Shown one piece after another: positions 56,778 through 64,000 of a stretch of 64,000 nt of DNA; position 1 is the first letter of the stretch; the number at the start of each line of letters is the position of its first letter. Location: the NCBI GenBank assembly GCA_964493785.1, contig CAZBPM010000010.1, positions 62,001 to 126,000 on the forward strand, read 5' to 3'. A program made the position numbers and the translations under genes. This DNA is from Hyphomicrobium_A sp964493785 (lineage in GTDB: Bacteria > Pseudomonadota > Alphaproteobacteria > Rhizobiales > Hyphomicrobiaceae). The notes below the pieces were generated by a model that did no database searches, was not told where the DNA came from, and saw nothing but the letters and a program-made list of their open reading frames with translations.

Positions 56778-58991
56778 ATGGGACTGGTTTTCAATAACGA
56801 GACGTTCAGGGACGACTTCACGTTCTCGAACAGCCCGAAGGCCATCAAGCGGTTTCCGTTCCCCTTCCACGAAGACAAATACATGTACTCGGTGAATATC
56901 GAGCCGCATGTGCCTGGGCCAAAAGGATCGGTGTTCGAATTCCCGATCGACATCGACGAGCACTATGTGTCGGAGATGCGCGACCGCGCGCTCGTCCTCG
57001 AGAAGGATCCCAAGCGCTGCCAGGCGCTGCCGCACATGATGCCGGCGCAGTGGGACATGCTCGAGCTGCTGATGACGTCGATGGCGTCGAACTATCCCGA
57101 GCACTTCACGCTCACCCAGGATGGCAACCGCTGGCACTGGATCAACCGGCCACTGGGGATCGACCAGCAGTTCGTCTTCGGTGATCCCTCGACGCTGCCC
57201 TATGGCCCGATGGAATACATCGGCCGCCAGTGCCAGGGCGACTTCTCCCTGCAGGACCAGCGCGACGGTCAGCTCTGGATGGACGCCGGCATCATCACCA
57301 CCCAGGCCGATTGGTCGCTCGATTTCGACGTCGGCATGAATTTCACCGAATGGCACGGCCCCGTTCCGCTCGCCCATCAGGCGCGCGTGTTCGAGCGCGC
57401 GCTGAAGTACTTGCTAAACTTGCAGAACGGTCATCCGGTCCGGCGTCTCAATTGGACCATGACCATCAACCCGCGCCTCGATACGAGCCCGGAGCACTAC
57501 GACAAGTGGGGCGTCGACCGCACCACCGTCACCCCCGAGAACGTCGGCGACAAGGTGCACCTGCGCGTCGAGCTTCAGGGACTCTGGCGCCTGCCGCGCT
57601 CGAACGCGATCCTGTTTTCGATCCGCTGCTATCTCATCAAGATGAAGGAGCTCGTCACCGTGCCGAAGTGGGCACGCAGGTTCCCTCGCGTGCTGCGGTC
57701 GCTGCCGCCCGAGCTCGTCGATTACAAGGGCATCACCCGCTATCAGGCGACCACCCTTGATTGGCTTGCGCAGTACGACGACGGCGAGCCGACCACCCCT
57801 GGCATTTGGCCGGACGACTTCCCCGGCGCGCCCAAGATCAAAACACCAGATACCAATCGGAGCGAGAAGCCCATGACCGTAAGCAAGTTCTCCCGCCAGT
57901 CAGTCCTCAACGATCGCCACGCTGCGCTGGGCTCGGACCTGTCGACCGCGTGGAACGACATGCCGATCCCGCAGAACTATTCGACCGACCCCTACGATGA
58001 AGTGACCGCCGTTCGCTCCAAGGCCGGCCTGATCGACGTGTCCGGGCTTCGCATGCTCAACGTCAAGGGATCGGGCGCGCAGGCGTTCCTCAACCAGCTT
58101 CTCACCTCCGACATCACCAAGGCAAAGACCGGCGACAGCCACATCAGCAACATCGTCAACGAGGCGGGTGCGCTCATCGACGACGTCATCATCTACGTCG
58201 ACGGTCCGGAGGATTTCCGCATCTCGCACGGCGGCGGCTCGCTCGAGGACGCGCTCTATCCGCTGGCCGAGAAGTACGACGTCAAGATCGAGAAAGACAA
58301 CGACGTCCACATCCTCTCGCTGCAAGGCCCGCTCGCGCTGGAGACGCTGGCGCCGCACACGCCAATGGATCTCGCCGGCCTGGGCTATTTCCGCCATGAG
58401 CCGACGACTCTGTTCGGCCGGAAGGTCCGGCTTGCGCGCGGAGGCTACTCCGCCGAGCGCGGCTATGAGGTGTTCTGCTCCGCTGCCGACGCGCCGTACA
58501 TCTGGGACACCATTCTCGCTGTCGGCAAGGCGCAAGGCATCATCCCGGTGTCGTGGACGAGCCTCGACATCGTGCGCGTCGAGGGCGGTCTTCTGTTCTT
58601 CCCGTTCGACATGCCGCATGGCGACACGACGCCGTGGGAGGTTCGCGCCGACTGGACCGTTGACCTTTCCAAGCCGGACTTTGTCGGCAAGCAGGCTCTC
58701 ATGTCGAGCAAGGGCAAGGAGCGCTCCTTCATCACCGGCCTCGAGGTCGAGACCGATCGTGCGATCGAGCCCGGCGCCAAGATTACCGTCGGCGGCAAGG
58801 AAGTGGGCGTCGTCACCAGCACCGTCTTCTCGAAGCATCTGATGAAGTCGCTGGCGATGGCACAGATCGAGCCCGGCTTCACATCGCTGGGAACCGAAGT
58901 CGTCATCCACGACAACGGCGAGCACCGCGCCGTCGTCGTGAAGATGCCGTTCTACGATCCGCTCCGCCTGCGCACGCACCCGAAGTCGTAA
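56778..58991 (+). CDS. fused heme-dependent N-demethylase alpha subunit and GcvT-like folate subunit (DmmC-DmmD fusion)
   Basis: A 737-residue protein joining two parts that are separate genes in known systems. Residues about 1-360 match the DUF3445/heme-dependent oxidative N-demethylase alpha subunit (PAS-fold heme domain; F-P-F-P-F-H-E-D-K-Y-M-Y-S-V-N, D-G-N-R-W-H-W-I-N). Residues about 366-737 match an aminomethyltransferase (GcvT-like) THF-binding protein (G-L-I-D-V-S-G-L, Y-S-A-E-R-G-Y-E-V). The expected reaction is dimethylamine to monomethylamine, with formaldehyde passed to tetrahydrofolate. An internal ATG 57873 with GGAG 10 bases upstream could also yield the second half alone. Confidence 0.9.
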   Translation: MGLVFNNETFRDDFTFSNSPKAIKRFPFPFHEDKYMYSVNIEPHVPGPKGSVFEFPIDIDEHYVSEMRDRALVLEKDPKRCQALPHMMPAQWDMLELLMTSMASNYPEHFTLTQDGNRWHWINRPLGIDQQFVFGDPSTLPYGPMEYIGRQCQGDFSLQDQRDGQLWMDAGIITTQADWSLDFDVGMNFTEWHGPVPLAHQARVFERALKYLLNLQNGHPVRRLNWTMTINPRLDTSPEHYDKWGVDRTTVTPENVGDKVHLRVELQGLWRLPRSNAILFSIRCYLIKMKELVTVPKWARRFPRVLRSLPPELVDYKGITRYQATTLDWLAQYDDGEPTTPGIWPDDFPGAPKIKTPDTNRSEKPMTVSKFSRQSVLNDRHAALGSDLSTAWNDMPIPQNYSTDPYDEVTAVRSKAGLIDVSGLRMLNVKGSGAQAFLNQLLTSDITKAKTGDSHISNIVNEAGALIDDVIIYVDGPEDFRISHGGGSLEDALYPLAEKYDVKIEKDNDVHILSLQGPLALETLAPHTPMDLAGLGYFRHEPTTLFGRKVRLARGGYSAERGYEVFCSAADAPYIWDTILAVGKAQGIIPVSWTSLDIVRVEGGLLFFPFDMPHGDTTPWEVRADWTVDLSKPDFVGKQALMSSKGKERSFITGLEVETDRAIEPGAKITVGGKEVGVVTSTVFSKHLMKSLAMAQIEPGFTSLGTEVVIHDNGEHRAVVVKMPFYDPLRLRTHPKS

Positions 58992-59041
58992 CGCCGGGCC
59001 ATTCCTTAGAACCCCGAATTCAATTGTGTAAGGATCGACCA

Positions 59042-60400
59042 ATGACACGTATTGCAGTTCTCGGCGCCGGGCCCAGTGGACTGGCGGTATTGCGGGCTTT
59101 CGAAAGCGCCCGTCTCAAAGGTGCTCAGATTCCTGAGATCGTTTGCTATGAACGACAGAAGGAAATGGGCGGCATCTGGAACTACACTTGGCGTACCGGC
59201 ACTGACGAGTACGGCGAGCAGGTCCACGCCAGCATGTATCGCTACCTCTGGTCCAACGGCCCGAAGGAGTGCCTGGAGTTCTCCGACTATTCATTCGAGG
59301 AGCACTTTGGCCGGCCGATCCCGTCGTTCCCGCCCCGCGCCGTGCTGCACGACTACATCAAGGGTCGCATCGAGCGGAACGGCATCGCTCACTACGTCAA
59401 GCTCAGCACCGTCGTGCGCTGGGTCAGCTACGACGCCAAGACCGGCAAGTTCACTGTCACCGTCAAGGATCTGAAGTCCGACACGCTCTCCTCGTCGGAG
59501 TTCGATTACGTGTTCTGCGCCACCGGCCACTTCTCCACGCCGAACATCCCGGAGTTCCCCGGCCTCGACAAGTTCCCCGGCCGCGTCCTGCACTCGCACG
59601 ACTTCCGCTCGGCCGACGAGTTCGCGGGCAAGGACGTCCTTTGCGTCGGCTCCAGCTATTCGTCGGAAGACATCGGCATCCAGTGCTACAAGTACGGCGC
59701 CAAGTCGGTGACGTTCTCCTGGCGCACCAAGCCGATGGGCTTCAAGTGGCCGGAGAACTTCTCCGAGCTGCCGCTGCTGCAGAAGCTCGAGGGCAAGACC
59801 GCCACCTTCAAGGACGGCACTAAGAAGGACGTCGATGCCATCATCCTGTGCACCGGCTACCTGCACCACCATCCGTTCTTGGAAGACTCCATCCGCCTCA
59901 AGACGCGCAACCGCCTTTACCCGCCGCACCTCTACAAGGGCGTCGTGTCGTTCGGAAATCCCAAGCTGCTGTTTATCGGCATGCAGGACCAGTACTACAC
60001 GTTCAACATGTTCGACGCCCAAGCTTGGTACGCCCGCGACGTCGTGCTCGGCCGCATCAAGCTTCCCTCGTTCGAGGCGATGGCCGACGACATCCAGAAA
60101 TGGATCCGGATGGAAGAGGCCCTCGAAGACGCATTCCAGGCCATCGATTTCCAGACCGAGTACGTTCGTGACTTGCTGGCTCCCACAGACTACCCGCGTC
60201 TCGACGTCGATGGCGTCGCCAAGACGTTCAAGGAGTGGGAGCACCACAAGGCAGATAACATCCTGACGTATCGCGACCAGTCGCACCGGTCGCTTCTGAC
60301 GGGAACGCTCGCCCCGGTTCATCACACGCCGTGGATGAATGCCCTTGATGACTCGATGGAGGCGTTCCTCAACCAGCCTTCGAAGGTCGCAGCGGAATAG
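59042..60400 (+). CDS. tmm: trimethylamine monooxygenase (flavin-containing)
   Basis: A 452-residue flavin monooxygenase that oxidises TMA to TMAO using NADPH and O2. The FAD motif is G-A-G-P-S-G (residues 8-13), the FMO identification region is F-P-G-R-V-L-H-S-H-D-F (about 178-188) and the NADPH motif V-G-S-S-Y-S-S-E-D-I (about 200). The length matches bacterial Tmm. ATG 59042 follows AAGGA by 7 bases. It lies between the demethylase subunits and tdm, the expected partner order. Confidence 0.93.
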   Translation: MTRIAVLGAGPSGLAVLRAFESARLKGAQIPEIVCYERQKEMGGIWNYTWRTGTDEYGEQVHASMYRYLWSNGPKECLEFSDYSFEEHFGRPIPSFPPRAVLHDYIKGRIERNGIAHYVKLSTVVRWVSYDAKTGKFTVTVKDLKSDTLSSSEFDYVFCATGHFSTPNIPEFPGLDKFPGRVLHSHDFRSADEFAGKDVLCVGSSYSSEDIGIQCYKYGAKSVTFSWRTKPMGFKWPENFSELPLLQKLEGKTATFKDGTKKDVDAIILCTGYLHHHPFLEDSIRLKTRNRLYPPHLYKGVVSFGNPKLLFIGMQDQYYTFNMFDAQAWYARDVVLGRIKLPSFEAMADDIQKWIRMEEALEDAFQAIDFQTEYVRDLLAPTDYPRLDVDGVAKTFKEWEHHKADNILTYRDQSHRSLLTGTLAPVHHTPWMNALDDSMEAFLNQPSKVAAE

Positions 60401-60425
60401 GACCGCATCCCAACCCGCTGCGCTG

Positions 60426-60459
60426 CTGCCGCGGCCGTGCACATGCATGGCCGCGGCAG
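60426..60459 (+). terminator. intercistronic hairpin between tmm and tdm
   Basis: An 11-bp stem (CTGCCGCGGCC / GGCCGCGGCAG) with a 12-base loop and no T tract. It may stabilise the upstream transcript or tune tdm expression rather than stop transcription. Confidence 0.5.
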
Positions 60460-60484
60460 ATATCGTCAATGAAGAGGCCAGAAC

Positions 60485-62842
60485 ATGAGCACGACAGTCC
60501 TCACCTCGCGTGCACGCCCGAAGGTGATTGTGCCGGGCAGCGCCGCGCTCGAGCCGAGCGTCGAGCGCTATGTCCTCAAGGGCGGCGGCACGGCAGCCTT
60601 CGAGATCGAAGCCGGCGACCGCATCGAGCTGGCTGCACTGGAAGGCGGCCAGCCCGTGGAACTCGTCGCCTTCGGCAAGCAGGGAAAGAGCGACCTCGCA
60701 GCGTTCGGCCTCAAGGGAGGCAGCGCGCCCGCCGGGATTCAGCGCGCGCTCGAAGCCGATACCGAGGATACCGCGCGCGTTCGTTTCGGCATCTATCGCC
60801 GCGGCTATGACCTCGGCCGCGCCAAGGCCGTGCGCGTCCTCACGCCCGACGCCGGGCCGGGCGAGATGGCGAGCCTCGAAGCGCAGCATAGCGTGTTCGT
60901 CGTGCTCGGCGCTCCGGCTGAGCCGATGGTCGTCTGGGAGCAGACGCCGCCGAGCGATGTGCTTGTTTTCATTCGTCGCGCCAACCCGCGCGTGCAGTCA
61001 GTGGCCCCTCTGCCCGATCCCATCGCCGAGCCCCGGCTCGACATCCGCATCAACGTCGCGAGCGCGGAAAGCTTCGAGGTCTACGAGGGCGAGTACATTC
61101 AGATCATAGACGTCCAGGGCCGCCAGTGCTCGGACTTCATCGCCTTCAACCGCAAGGCGCTCGATGAGGGCAAGGAGCAGGGCCTCGACGCGCTCACCAC
61201 GCGCACGCTGAACGGGGCCGCCTATCCCGTGCCGGGTTTGCTGCACTCGAAGTTCTTCGACCGCGACCGCAACCCGTTGGTCGAGATCGTGCAGGACACC
61301 GTCGGCCGCCACGACACGTTCAACCTCGCGTGCACCACCCGCTACTACGAGGACATGGGCTACTTCGGCCATCCCAACTGCACGGACAACTTCAACAACG
61401 CACTCGCGCCCTACGATCCCATATCCCAGCTGCGCGGCTGGCCCGCGATCAACTTCTTCTACAACACCAACGTCGACAGCCATAACCACATCTGGTCGGA
61501 CGAGCCCTGGTCGCGCCCCGGCGACTACGTCGTCATGCGCGCGTTGAGCGACCTCGTATGCGGCGCCTCATCGTGCCCATCCGACATTGACGCCTCCAAC
61601 GGCTGGCACCTCACCGAAATCCAAGTGCGCGTCTATCCCAAGGACGCGCCATTCAAGCGCTCGATCGGACACCGCATGACTGCTGAAGCTCCCCTGCAAT
61701 TGACGCGCGAAAGCGGTTTCCATCCGCGCACGTCCAAGCTCACGCGCAACTTCGGCGACTACCGCGGTTTCTGGGTGCCGCACTGCTTCGCCAACGCTGG
61801 CGCCATCGAAGAGTATTGGGCCTGCCGCGAGCGCGCGGTGATCATGGATCTGTCGCCGCTGCGCAAGATGGAGGTGCTGGGCCCCGATGCAGAGCAGTTC
61901 CTGCAGGGCATCGTCACCCGCGACGTGCGCAAGCTCTCGGTCGGCCAGGTGTTCTACACCACCATGTGCTACGAGCACGGCGGCATGGTCGACGACGGCA
62001 CGCTGTTCCGCCTCGGCGACAACAACTTCCGCTGGATCGGCGGCGATGACGCGAGCCTGCTCTGGTTGAAGGATCAGGCGGCGAAGTCGAGCTACAACAT
62101 CAATCTCAAGACCGCGACGTCGGAGATCCATAACGTCGCGGTGCAGGGCCCCCGCTCGCGCGAGATCCTGCGCGAGATCGTCGGCACGCCGCCCGGCCGC
62201 CCGACCATCGACGAGCTTGGGCTCTTCCGCTTCACAGTCGGCCGCATCGGCGGCGTTGCCGGCATTCCTGTTCTCGTCTCGCGCACCGGCTACACCGGCG
62301 AACTGGGTTACGAGGTGTTCTGCCATCCGACGGACGCGCCCGCGGTGTGGGATGCGATCATGGCCGCTGGCGAGCCGTTCGGCCTTCAGCCGTTCGGCTT
62401 CGACGCACTCGACATGGTCCGCATCGAGGCCGGCCTCGTCTTCGGCGGCCACGACTTCGACTCCACCACCGATCCTTTCGAGGCCGGCATCGCCTTCACC
62501 GTCCCCGCCAAGAAGGAGGAGGACTACATCGGCAAGGCGGCGCTCGAGCGTCGCCGGGCCAATCCCATGCGCAAGCTGGTCGGGCTCGAGGTCACGGGCA
62601 ACGAGAAGCCGTCGCACGGCGATCCCGTATTCGTCGGCCGGGCGCAGGTCGGCATCGTCACCAGCGCCATGCGCTCGCCCTTGCTGAAAAAGACTGTCGC
62701 CTTCGCGCGCATCGACACGGCCCACGCCGCTCTCGACACCGAGCTGGAGATCGGCCGCCTCGACGGCAAGCAGAAGCGGTTCAAGGCGAAGGTCGTACCG
62801 TTCCCGTTCTACGATCCCGAAAAGAAGCGCGTACGCATGTAG
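60485..62842 (+). CDS. tdm: trimethylamine N-oxide demethylase
   Basis: A 785-residue enzyme that cleaves TMAO to dimethylamine and formaldehyde and passes the one-carbon unit to THF. The N-terminal part (about residues 1-190) precedes a DUF1989-like domain (about 195-400), which contains N-C-T-D-N and C-G-A-S-S-C-P, cysteines suited to the metal site. A GcvT-like folate domain runs from about 420 to 785 (M-D-L-S-P-L-R-K, Y-T-G-E-L-G-Y-E-V). Length and order match the methylotroph Tdm. A strong terminator follows at 62895. Confidence 0.93.
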   Translation: MSTTVLTSRARPKVIVPGSAALEPSVERYVLKGGGTAAFEIEAGDRIELAALEGGQPVELVAFGKQGKSDLAAFGLKGGSAPAGIQRALEADTEDTARVRFGIYRRGYDLGRAKAVRVLTPDAGPGEMASLEAQHSVFVVLGAPAEPMVVWEQTPPSDVLVFIRRANPRVQSVAPLPDPIAEPRLDIRINVASAESFEVYEGEYIQIIDVQGRQCSDFIAFNRKALDEGKEQGLDALTTRTLNGAAYPVPGLLHSKFFDRDRNPLVEIVQDTVGRHDTFNLACTTRYYEDMGYFGHPNCTDNFNNALAPYDPISQLRGWPAINFFYNTNVDSHNHIWSDEPWSRPGDYVVMRALSDLVCGASSCPSDIDASNGWHLTEIQVRVYPKDAPFKRSIGHRMTAEAPLQLTRESGFHPRTSKLTRNFGDYRGFWVPHCFANAGAIEEYWACRERAVIMDLSPLRKMEVLGPDAEQFLQGIVTRDVRKLSVGQVFYTTMCYEHGGMVDDGTLFRLGDNNFRWIGGDDASLLWLKDQAAKSSYNINLKTATSEIHNVAVQGPRSREILREIVGTPPGRPTIDELGLFRFTVGRIGGVAGIPVLVSRTGYTGELGYEVFCHPTDAPAVWDAIMAAGEPFGLQPFGFDALDMVRIEAGLVFGGHDFDSTTDPFEAGIAFTVPAKKEEDYIGKAALERRRANPMRKLVGLEVTGNEKPSHGDPVFVGRAQVGIVTSAMRSPLLKKTVAFARIDTAHAALDTELEIGRLDGKQKRFKAKVVPFPFYDPEKKRVRM

Positions 62843-62894
62843 AGATTGCCGCGCAACATCGTTCCCTGAGCACTCCCTTCCCGAGTGCAAACTT

Positions 62895-62925
62895 GGCCGG
62901 AGGTCCCCCTCCGGCCCTTTTGCTT
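62895..62925 (+). terminator. intrinsic terminator of the TMA operon
   Basis: A perfect 9-bp stem (GGCCGGAGG / CCTCCGGCC) with loop TCCC is followed by CTTTTGCTTT. It ends the permease-dmm-tmm-tdm transcript 53 bases after the tdm stop. Confidence 0.85.
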
Positions 62926-63098
62926 TCGGGGGTGGCCCGTCCCGCAGGTGGGAGTGGTAAATCGTTTCTGCCGCTTGAGCCGGCTATTAACGCGCTCGTG
63001 CTAAGCCGTCGGCGATGCCGCGGAAGCGCCGCTTGATCTCGGTCCCCCTCGACCACACCTTAAGCTAGGGGATCTGCAACCGACCAAGGAGAACAATA

Positions 63099-63359
63099 AT
63101 GAGGCTCGCAGGCCTGACGGCAATTTCGGCAGCGGCATTCGTCATCGCAGCCCCCGCCATCGCAACCGCCCAAACGTATTGGGAAGTAGAGGCAGCACGC
63201 GCCAACGCCCGCGCGGGCGGGCCCACAAACGCCTACGACGCGGACCTTCTGAGGCGGTACGGCTGCCTGAGCGGCACCAACAGCAGCTTTTGCAAAAGCC
63301 TAAACCGCGGCGATGACGGTCGCCGCTACTATCGCAAATCGCGCCGCAGCGCGCGCTAG
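63099..63359 (+). CDS. small secreted basic protein, function unknown
   Basis: An 86-residue protein with a Sec signal peptide (cleavage near residue 24, A-T-A-Q). The mature part has two Cys (Y-G-C-L-S-G and S-F-C-K-S) that may pair, and a strongly basic end (R-R-Y-Y-R-K-S-R-R-S-A-R). AAGGAG sits 7 bases before ATG 63099. No named family. Confidence 0.62.
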   Translation: MRLAGLTAISAAAFVIAAPAIATAQTYWEVEAARANARAGGPTNAYDADLLRRYGCLSGTNSSFCKSLNRGDDGRRYYRKSRRSAR

Positions 63360-63488
63360 CACCACCGCTGATAGCTGCCACCTATCGCGCAATCGCCCCG
63401 GCGACTTCACTGGAGTTTGACGGGGCGCTTAAGCGTGTCGGCGCGCGTGCGTGCTATAGCGTGGTGAACCATCAGCGAAAGGTTCGAC

Positions 63489-63911
63489 ATGACCGAGCCC
63501 CATCCGAGCGCCCCCGGCCTTCCCGCTGGCGTAACCGAGGATCTGATCCGCAACCTGGTGCATACCTTCTACGCGAGGGTGCGTCAGGATCCGCTGCTGG
63601 GCCCGATCTTCGAGGCCAAGGTCCACAACTGGGATGATCACCTGGCAAAGCTCTGCCGGTTCTGGTCCTCCGTCACGTTGCTGACCGGCACCTATAAGGG
63701 GCGCCCGATGCCGGTCCACGCAGCGCTGCCTGACCTAGGCGACCGCCACTTCGCACGTTGGCTTGAGCTTTTTGCGCAAACCGCTGCCGACGTTTGTCCG
63801 CCTGCGGCGGCAGCACTGTTCATCGATCGCTCGCAGCGTATTGGCTATTCCCTGAGCCAGGGCATCGCCATGCACCGAGAGAGCCTCGCGAGCATGTCCA
63901 CAACGAGCTAG
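63489..63911 (+). CDS. group III truncated haemoglobin
   Basis: A 140-residue globin of the truncated group III type. It has L-V-H-T-F-Y-A-R-V-R-Q-D-P-L-L-G-P-I-F, W-D-D-H-L-A-K-L-C-R-F-W-S-S-V and a proximal histidine in D-R-H-F-A-R-W-L-E-L-F. It probably binds O2 or NO in the cytosol. It is downstream of a heme-dependent demethylase cluster but separated by a terminator. Confidence 0.9.
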   Translation: MTEPHPSAPGLPAGVTEDLIRNLVHTFYARVRQDPLLGPIFEAKVHNWDDHLAKLCRFWSSVTLLTGTYKGRPMPVHAALPDLGDRHFARWLELFAQTAADVCPPAAAALFIDRSQRIGYSLSQGIAMHRESLASMSTTS

Positions 63912-63970
63912 CTCCGTCACGCCCCGCGAGGTAGCGACCACGCCAACAATAATAATAAACGGAGAACCAC

Positions 63971-64000
63971 GTGCCGCTTTCGACGCGCCTGAACCGCGAG
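63971..64000 (+). CDS. start of a gene cut by the window edge
   Basis: A GTG with GGAG 8 bases upstream opens M-P-L-S-T-R-L-N-R-E. Nitronate monooxygenase-like proteins often begin this way, but ten residues are not enough to assign a family. Confidence 0.45.
   Translation, partial: MPLSTRLNRE

Noticed and set aside
57840..57880. Frameshift or missed stop between the two halves of the fused demethylase
   Set aside because: The frame is open and both sides stay in phase with normal codon use, so I report it as a real fusion, with resequencing as the check.
1..64000. CRISPR arrays, rRNA genes and phage modules
   Set aside because: No regularly spaced repeats with spacers, no rRNA sequence, and no phage structural or integrase genes were seen.

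Overview
The window is chromosomal DNA of a GC-rich alphaproteobacterium, most likely a member of the Hyphomicrobiales (Rhizobiales) close to Hyphomicrobiaceae-type methylotrophs. The reasons are the gatCAB indirect aminoacylation genes, betaine-lipid genes btaAB, a type III glutamine synthetase, short genes coupled by ATGA overlaps, and a full trimethylamine (TMA) oxidation cluster. There is one 10-base N run (54916-54925), so this is a draft assembly.

Layout. 0-6.5 kb: gatC-gatA-chorismate mutase-small membrane protein, a convergent serine hydrolase, a bactofilin, gatB and a DUF938 methyltransferase. 6.5-9.5 kb: an autoregulated ArsR/SRPBCC pair with palindromic operators, one covering the start codon, then ilvA coupled to a small protein on the minus strand. 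9.6-23.2 kb: hydrolase, CHASE2 class III nucleotide cyclase facing a FecR-domain protein, cytochrome b561/YceI pair, a GGDEF-EAL protein with both motifs intact, ChaA-type antiporter, two methyltransferases, and a MHYT-GGDEF-EAL protein whose EAL domain looks dead. 23.4-25.8 kb: an unannotated 54-residue basic protein with its own terminator, then btaAB behind a Pho-box-like site. 25.8-29.8 kb: DedA protein, lipoprotein, quinone reductase, small secreted proteins and tRNA-Ser(GCT).

29.8-37.3 kb looks accessory: an IS110-family transposase remnant, a receiver that has lost its phospho-acceptor, a stand-alone intact receiver, and a four-gene detoxification-type cluster (NmrA-like reductase, membrane protein, MBL hydrolase, chloroperoxidase-like hydrolase) divergent from a winged-helix/TPR regulator. 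37.5-49.3 kb: an acyltransferase-3, an ABC importer operon ending in a type III glutamine synthetase, PNPOx/GST genes divergent from a LysR regulator, a PrmC-like methyltransferase, and a PPK2/CorA-like pair.

49.9-62.9 kb is the most interesting part. It holds an apparently cytoplasmic orphan solute-binding protein, a FadR-type regulator coupled to an unknown protein, an APC permease, DmmA-like and DmmB-like subunits, a single 737-residue protein fusing the heme-dependent N-demethylase alpha subunit to a GcvT-like folate subunit, trimethylamine monooxygenase (Tmm) and TMAO demethylase (Tdm). Together these should take TMA to TMAO, dimethylamine and monomethylamine, handing formaldehyde to tetrahydrofolate. 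A terminator-like hairpin sits between the permease and dmmA, and helically phased repeats sit upstream of the permease. The window ends with a small secreted protein, a group III truncated haemoglobin and the first codons of another gene.
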